A stretch of 64,000 nt of DNA, from contig JAQBSZ010000007.1 of NCBI GenBank assembly GCA_027623555.1, positions 79,442-143,441 on the forward strand, written 5' to 3'. The DNA comes from Pseudomonadota bacterium. Its GTDB lineage: Bacteria > Pseudomonadota > Gammaproteobacteria > Pseudomonadales > Pseudohongiellaceae. The position numbers were made by a program, and so were the translations under genes. Position 1 is the stretch's first letter. Every line of letters begins with the position of its first letter. Under the pieces are notes generated by a model that made no database searches, was not told the origin of the DNA, and worked only from the letters and a program-made list of their open reading frames with translations. This document shows positions 60,296 to 64,000 of the stretch, piece after piece.

Positions 60296-61210
60296 ATGAA
60301 CATAAAACTTTTAATTACCGGGCTAGTGAGTTTTCTGCCGTACGGCACAACGTGGTCTGCAGAAGACTATCTGGCGCCACGCACCGAATGGAGCCAACCC
60401 GACCTGCAAGGTGTCTGGAATTTTTCCTCGGACATTCCCTTGCAGAGACCCTCTCAATACGACGAGCGAGAGTATCTGACCGAAACAGAGATTGCCGAGA
60501 TTCAATCACGTCGAACAGCGATTGATGAATTCTCTGACGCCGCCATCCCCAATGGCGGAGTGAATGAAGCCTACAATGATTTCTGGGTAGAAACTGCTGG
60601 CATAGGAGATGTAGTGCGTACATCGATTCTGGTGTATCCCCCCAACGGCCGACTTCCACCCTTCGCAGAAGGCGCCCTGATCGTGCAGGGTCGGTTGGCT
60701 CCTGATATTGAAGGGGAACGACCTGTGCGAGTAATAACCGGAGGTATTGGTGACGATGGCCCGGAAGATCGAGCGCTGTCAGAGCGTTGCATCATGGGAT
60801 TCAACGCCGGCCCTCCAATCACACCGAGTCTTTATAACAACAATCTACAGATTGTTCAGAACCGGGACCATGTGGTCATCATGACAGAGATGGTGCATGA
60901 CGCGCGTATCGTCGCACTGGATGGGCGCCCTGCCCTGAATGAAGACATCGGACTGTGGTCCGGGGACTCCAGGGGCTACTGGGATGGAGGTACGCTGGTG
61001 GTGGAAACCCGAAATTTCAATGGCATGACTCAGTCCTTTGGTCCGGCCGGAACCTCGGATAATAAATTCCTGACGGAGCGACTAACCCGAATCAGTGAGG
61101 ACACCATTGAATACGAGTTCGCCGTCGAAGATAAGCAGGCCTACACTGACCGTATAACTGGTGTTATTCCTTTGACCAAGGTAGCACGCTTGCATCAGGA
61201 CTATCTATAA
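60296..61210 (+). CDS. Exported 'RTEW' family protein, C-terminally shortened paralogue
   Basis: A 304-residue paralogue of the gene at 33191. It shares the opening APRTEWSQPDLQGVWNFSS, DRCIMGFNAGPPIT-like and NNNLQIVQNRDHVVIMTEM stretches and GDSRGYWDGGTLVVETRNFN. The full-length copy continues after the ITGVIPLTKV region with a Cys-containing EYACHEGNYG tail of about 25 residues; here the chain ends VARLHQDYL. No other frame resumes the lost tail, so this looks like a true C-terminal truncation or divergence. AGGA precedes the ATG. It is followed by a convergent gene. Confidence 0.68.
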   Translation: MNIKLLITGLVSFLPYGTTWSAEDYLAPRTEWSQPDLQGVWNFSSDIPLQRPSQYDEREYLTETEIAEIQSRRTAIDEFSDAAIPNGGVNEAYNDFWVETAGIGDVVRTSILVYPPNGRLPPFAEGALIVQGRLAPDIEGERPVRVITGGIGDDGPEDRALSERCIMGFNAGPPITPSLYNNNLQIVQNRDHVVIMTEMVHDARIVALDGRPALNEDIGLWSGDSRGYWDGGTLVVETRNFNGMTQSFGPAGTSDNKFLTERLTRISEDTIEYEFAVEDKQAYTDRITGVIPLTKVARLHQDYL

Positions 61211-61405
61211 ACCTGTATATTGGCAGTACAACGGCTATCCCCAAGTCGAAATCAAATCCAGTTCCTTTATTTCTCAGTGAGGAACAAACAGGAACACAAA
61301 AAAATATAACAAACTAGCAAATAGTCATCGCGCTGTTATAGCTCTATGCTCCTGCTCAGTAGTTCTTATTTAATTATTTTATTAGTGTCCCCAATCTGAT
61401 TACTT

Positions 61406-63277
61406 CTACTGCTTCGGCTGCCAGGCGGGAGTTCCCTCTTCCCACTGATTATCTGTCAGTTGTACTACGTCGGAACCATCCCAGCGCATGACGAAGATCT
61501 CACCGTAGGGCTGCGGTGCGTCGGTGTAGGTTATTTCGTCCTTGTAGCCCATTCGTGTCGAGGCGAAGACAATATATTCACCATCTGGCGACCAGCCCAT
61601 GTGTGCGTCGTTCCCCAGGCTGTGAGTGAGCCGCCTTTCATCAGTGCCATCTGGTCTGACGGTATAGATTTCATAGTCCCCCTCAACCTGGCGCGAAAAC
61701 ATGATGACATCACCACGCGGCGACCAAAATGGAAAATTGTCGTAGCCCGCTGACAGAACTCTTACTTGTCCGGTTTCGATGTCCATAATTCGCAGGCCAT
61801 CGCCTTCGGGTCCAAATGTTCGATAGACCATAAACTTTCCGTCAGGAGACATGGAAGGAAAGCCGCTGTTGTTTGATCCCGAAGTCAATTCAACATAGTC
61901 AGAGCCATCCGCATTGACCATCGCGATTTGCGCACCACCTTCTGCCCGGTCCTCTGGTTCCAGGAAGAGGCCATGGAAGCCATTAAAAAACGCATCGAAA
62001 CTGCCAATCCCAAAGGCAATTTTTTCGCCGTCCGCTAACCACTGAGGACCGAGGATATTACGGGTCTGATCCTGGTAGACAGTTCTCGCATTGGTGCCGC
62101 CAATATCGGCAACCATCACGCTTGCGCCCCGTGGACGGCTCCCTGGAGTAGTGCCGGCGGCACGGCCGAGGTAGGTATAGCGGTCTCCTGCAGGGCTGAA
62201 TGCAGGCAGCGCACTGGTGAGAACCAGGCGGTATTGAGAATTTGGGCTCCAGGTTTCAACCCAGGGTTCTCGCTCGAATGGTACGCGCCGGTGGTAAACC
62301 ACCTGGGTACGGTCCGCTGACCAGCTCGCCGTGCCTATGGAACCGCTGGGACCGCGTGTGCCGTTGGAGTAGTAGATTCCTGCTTCATCGGCGTCGCGGA
62401 GAATGTAGGCGAGCACAGCATTGTCGAGCGGCGCAGGATTAAACTTTACCCCCGGACCCGCTGCCAACTCTGTCACGCTGCCGCTAACGACATCAATCGC
62501 AACTAGTTGCGTGTCTTCGCCAAGCTCAGGTACTGCTCTGCGACTGTCCATGGTTTGCTGGGCTGTCATGCAGTAGGCGATAATCTGGCCGCTGTCGGCG
62601 GTCCACTTGGGGCTGCCGCAAAACTCACCGTGTTCAGTAATTTGTCGCAGCTCGGACCCGTCAGGACGGATTAAATAGAGATCAACCAGTTGCAGATGTT
62701 CCCAGCGCCCATAAGCAAAAGGCAAGTCGCTCAAGCGGTCTGAAGAAAACGCAATCCACTGCCCATCCGGAGACCAGGCCGGTCGGAAATCTCCACCAGA
62801 GCCAGCTGTAAGCGGGTGTGACTGTAGCGTAACGAGTTCCAGTATCCATAGATCGGTTGTGCCATCTACACGGGTCGTGGAGAACACGAGTTGCTCTCCG
62901 TCCGGTGAAAAGGCGCCCTGATCATCATAGGCAGGATCGTCAGTCAACCTCTGCAATTCGCTGCCATCCGCTCGCACCCGGTATAGATCTGCCGAACCGT
63001 CCCGCTCTGAGGTAAATACAATGGTGTTCCCATCAGGAGCCCATACAGGGTTGTAGTCTGCGACTGATGCATCGACAAGAGGGCGTTCATTGCTACCATC
63101 GGCGTCGGCGACAAATAGCGCGAGCTGACCAGGCTGGGGAAACACGCGCGCCATGACAATAGTCTCTTGATCGCTCGCGACGGGTACGAATTCTGAATTC
63201 TGATTGGCGGAGGGTTCGCAGGAAGATAATAGGGTGGGCAGGACAAGTAACACCACAACGATAGGGGGACGCCGCAT
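61406..63277 (-). CDS. PD40/TolB-like propeller lipoprotein
   Basis: A 623-residue protein with a lipoprotein leader (L-L-S-S-C at the lipobox) and about ten PD40 repeats (WAPDGNTIVFTSERDGSAD, FSPDGEQLVFSTTRVDGTTD, WSPDGQWIAFSSDRLSD and more). Such propellers form the TolB C-terminal domain and the N-terminal part of prolyl oligopeptidases; no peptidase domain follows here. Its start has a strong AAGGAGG ribosome-binding site 8 nt upstream. It may bind polysaccharide or protein at the outer membrane. Another PD40 protein, differently anchored, is at 25569. Confidence 0.85.
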   Translation of the reverse strand: MRRPPIVVVLLVLPTLLSSCEPSANQNSEFVPVASDQETIVMARVFPQPGQLALFVADADGSNERPLVDASVADYNPVWAPDGNTIVFTSERDGSADLYRVRADGSELQRLTDDPAYDDQGAFSPDGEQLVFSTTRVDGTTDLWILELVTLQSHPLTAGSGGDFRPAWSPDGQWIAFSSDRLSDLPFAYGRWEHLQLVDLYLIRPDGSELRQITEHGEFCGSPKWTADSGQIIAYCMTAQQTMDSRRAVPELGEDTQLVAIDVVSGSVTELAAGPGVKFNPAPLDNAVLAYILRDADEAGIYYSNGTRGPSGSIGTASWSADRTQVVYHRRVPFEREPWVETWSPNSQYRLVLTSALPAFSPAGDRYTYLGRAAGTTPGSRPRGASVMVADIGGTNARTVYQDQTRNILGPQWLADGEKIAFGIGSFDAFFNGFHGLFLEPEDRAEGGAQIAMVNADGSDYVELTSGSNNSGFPSMSPDGKFMVYRTFGPEGDGLRIMDIETGQVRVLSAGYDNFPFWSPRGDVIMFSRQVEGDYEIYTVRPDGTDERRLTHSLGNDAHMGWSPDGEYIVFASTRMGYKDEITYTDAPQPYGEIFVMRWDGSDVVQLTDNQWEEGTPAWQPKQ

Positions 63278-63447
63278 GGCTTAAACCTCCTTCGGGAATT
63301 ATCATATGAAGAGACTTAAGGTATCCCCAATACCATGGCTTGTACACAATTGAGAAGCGAGAACTAAAGAGGTCAAAGCACTTTAATTTTGAGACTCAAT
63401 TATGAGAAAAATAGGCCTACCCTTTCGGGTGAGCTAGCTACTCAAGA
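63278..63447. other. Short intergenic region before tandem repeats
   Basis: About 170 bp holding the promoter region of the leftward lipoprotein gene. Nothing else is apparent. Confidence 0.35.
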
Positions 63448-63842
63448 GATGCCTGATGCGAGGTGTAAGATAGATTGTACTAACCATCCCTGGCGCGACA
63501 TCTTAGTTCTACTTTAGCCCCAAGCCCGGGCATCCTTGCAAGGGCACTCATCACTACCCGAGCAGTGCTCGGGTTCGCCTGCGGCGACCGTTCTTCGCCC
63601 TACTCTCACAGCACACTAGCTAATGCTAACTACGACTCGGGATACCTGATACGAGGTGTAAGATAGATTGTACGAGCTATGCCTGGCGCGACATCTTCGT
63701 TCTACCTTAGCCCCAGCCCGGGCATCCTTGCCCGGGTGCTCATCACTACCCGAGCAGTGCTCGGGTTCGCCTACGGCGACCGTTATTCGCCCTACTCTCA
63801 CAGCATACAAGCTAATGCTTACTACGACTCGGGATGCCTGAC
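63448..63842. repeat. Tandem repeat, two 192-193 bp units plus a stub
   Basis: Unit 1 is 63448-63640, unit 2 is 63641-63832, and a stub GATGCCTGAC begins at 63833. Both units share CGAGGTGTAAGATAGATTGT, CTGGCGCGACATCTT, a CCCGAGCAGTGCTCGGG palindrome and TACGACTCGGGAT. Differences are scattered substitutions. No reading frame of interest is kept. The palindromes suggest a folded DNA or RNA role. Confidence 0.85.
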
Positions 63843-64000
63843 AAAATGCGCAGCATTTTGGACAGCCGAAGGCTGCCCCGAAGGGGTGAGGAATTTGGCT
63901 TAGCCAAATTCCGAATCTCTATGACCTGCGCCGCAGGCGCAGCGTCATATGGCATCCAAAAAAATACCCCCGAGGGCTACGCCCGCGGGGGGGTTTTTTT
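63833..64000. ncRNA. Possible structured RNA: five palindromes then a terminator
   Basis: Right of the tandem repeat lie hairpins at 63843-63859 (AAAATGCGCAGCATTTT), 63863-63875 (CAGCC/GGCTG), 63876-63886 (CCCC/GGGG), 63890-63912 (11-bp arms around one T) and 63921-63949 (ATGAC, TGCGCC / GGCGCA, GTCAT). GGATGCC at the left pairs with GGCATCC at 63951-63957 and closes the group. A GC stem with seven T follows. Such a chain suggests a folded transcript or a mobile palindromic array. The strand and promoter are unknown. Confidence 0.4.
63963..64000 (+). terminator. Strong rho-independent terminator at the right edge
   Basis: An 11-bp stem with one mismatch (CCCCCGAGGGC / GCCCGCGGGGG) and a 3-nt loop at about 63967-63991. 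It is followed by two G and seven T up to the edge of the window. Confidence 0.85.

Noticed and set aside
63448..63842. CRISPR array
   Set aside because: Only two long units of 193 bp with no variable spacers. CRISPR repeats are 20-50 bp with unique spacers of similar size.
63833..63957. Integron attC site
   Set aside because: The hairpin pattern has several separate palindromes, and no core GTT-type recombination site or integrase was found.
1..64000. tRNA, rRNA or prophage genes
   Set aside because: Scanning by eye found no cloverleaf, 16S/23S-like sequence, integrase, terminase or capsid gene. A tRNAscan or Infernal run would be decisive.

Overview
The window looks like chromosomal DNA of a free-living, probably marine, gammaproteobacterium with roughly balanced base composition. 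This is inferred from gene content only: type I IPP isomerase, TonB receptor, ECF sigma factor, cbb3-type oxidase, and many exported PQQ, beta-propeller and c-type cytochrome proteins. No rRNA, tRNA, CRISPR array or transposase gene was recognised. A family such as Pseudohongiellaceae/OM182 would fit, but nothing here proves it.

Left part (1-10.8 kb): the 5' end of an exported BNR-type propeller gene that runs off the window; an O-antigen ligase-like membrane protein; a TonB-dependent receptor interrupted by one in-frame TGA; isopentenyl-diphosphate isomerase; an acyl-CoA desaturase; a PilZ protein; a small DUF1761 membrane protein; and an ECF sigma factor translationally coupled to a membrane protein that ends in a YCII/DGPF-like domain.

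The most striking system lies at 11.2-16.1 kb. Five genes are joined head to tail with 2-nt gaps or 1-4-nt overlaps: a lysine 2,3-aminomutase (KamA) with every key residue, two different D-Ala-D-Ala-ligase-like ATP-grasp enzymes, an HDAC/acetylpolyamine-amidohydrolase-like deacetylase and a GNAT acetyltransferase. Together they suggest synthesis of a beta-lysine-containing amide or dipeptide with N-acetylation and deacetylation steps. The product is unknown.

From 16.5 to 22.4 kb there is a respiratory block: a Tat-exported protein, a TsdA-like dihaem cytochrome, a small membrane subunit, and a fused CcoN-CcoO protein with two extra cytochrome c domains. An FNR/ANR-like site lies upstream.

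From 22.8 to 63.3 kb almost every gene encodes an exported protein: two PAL-like NHL propellers, an MBL hydrolase, two PD40 propeller proteins, an alpha/beta hydrolase, a CopC-like protein, a PHM-like copper monooxygenase fused to cytochrome c, two PQQ-type propeller dehydrogenases, two large propeller cytochromes, two 'RTEW' family proteins, an amidohydrolase, a DUF3604/PPIase/HupE operon, a DUF1592/DUF1552/ankyrin operon, a double VOC protein and an acyl-CoA synthetase. Several of these occur as paralogous pairs. This looks like an accessory periplasmic oxidation island.

Non-coding DNA is unusually informative. Three copies of a 231-351 bp element share IS10-like 13-bp ends, 9-bp direct repeats at their borders and a covarying internal stem: a non-autonomous MITE family. 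A second TIR element, a 63-bp repeat pair and several perfect hairpins are also present. The right edge has a 193-bp tandem repeat followed by five consecutive palindromes and a strong terminator, possibly a structured RNA.
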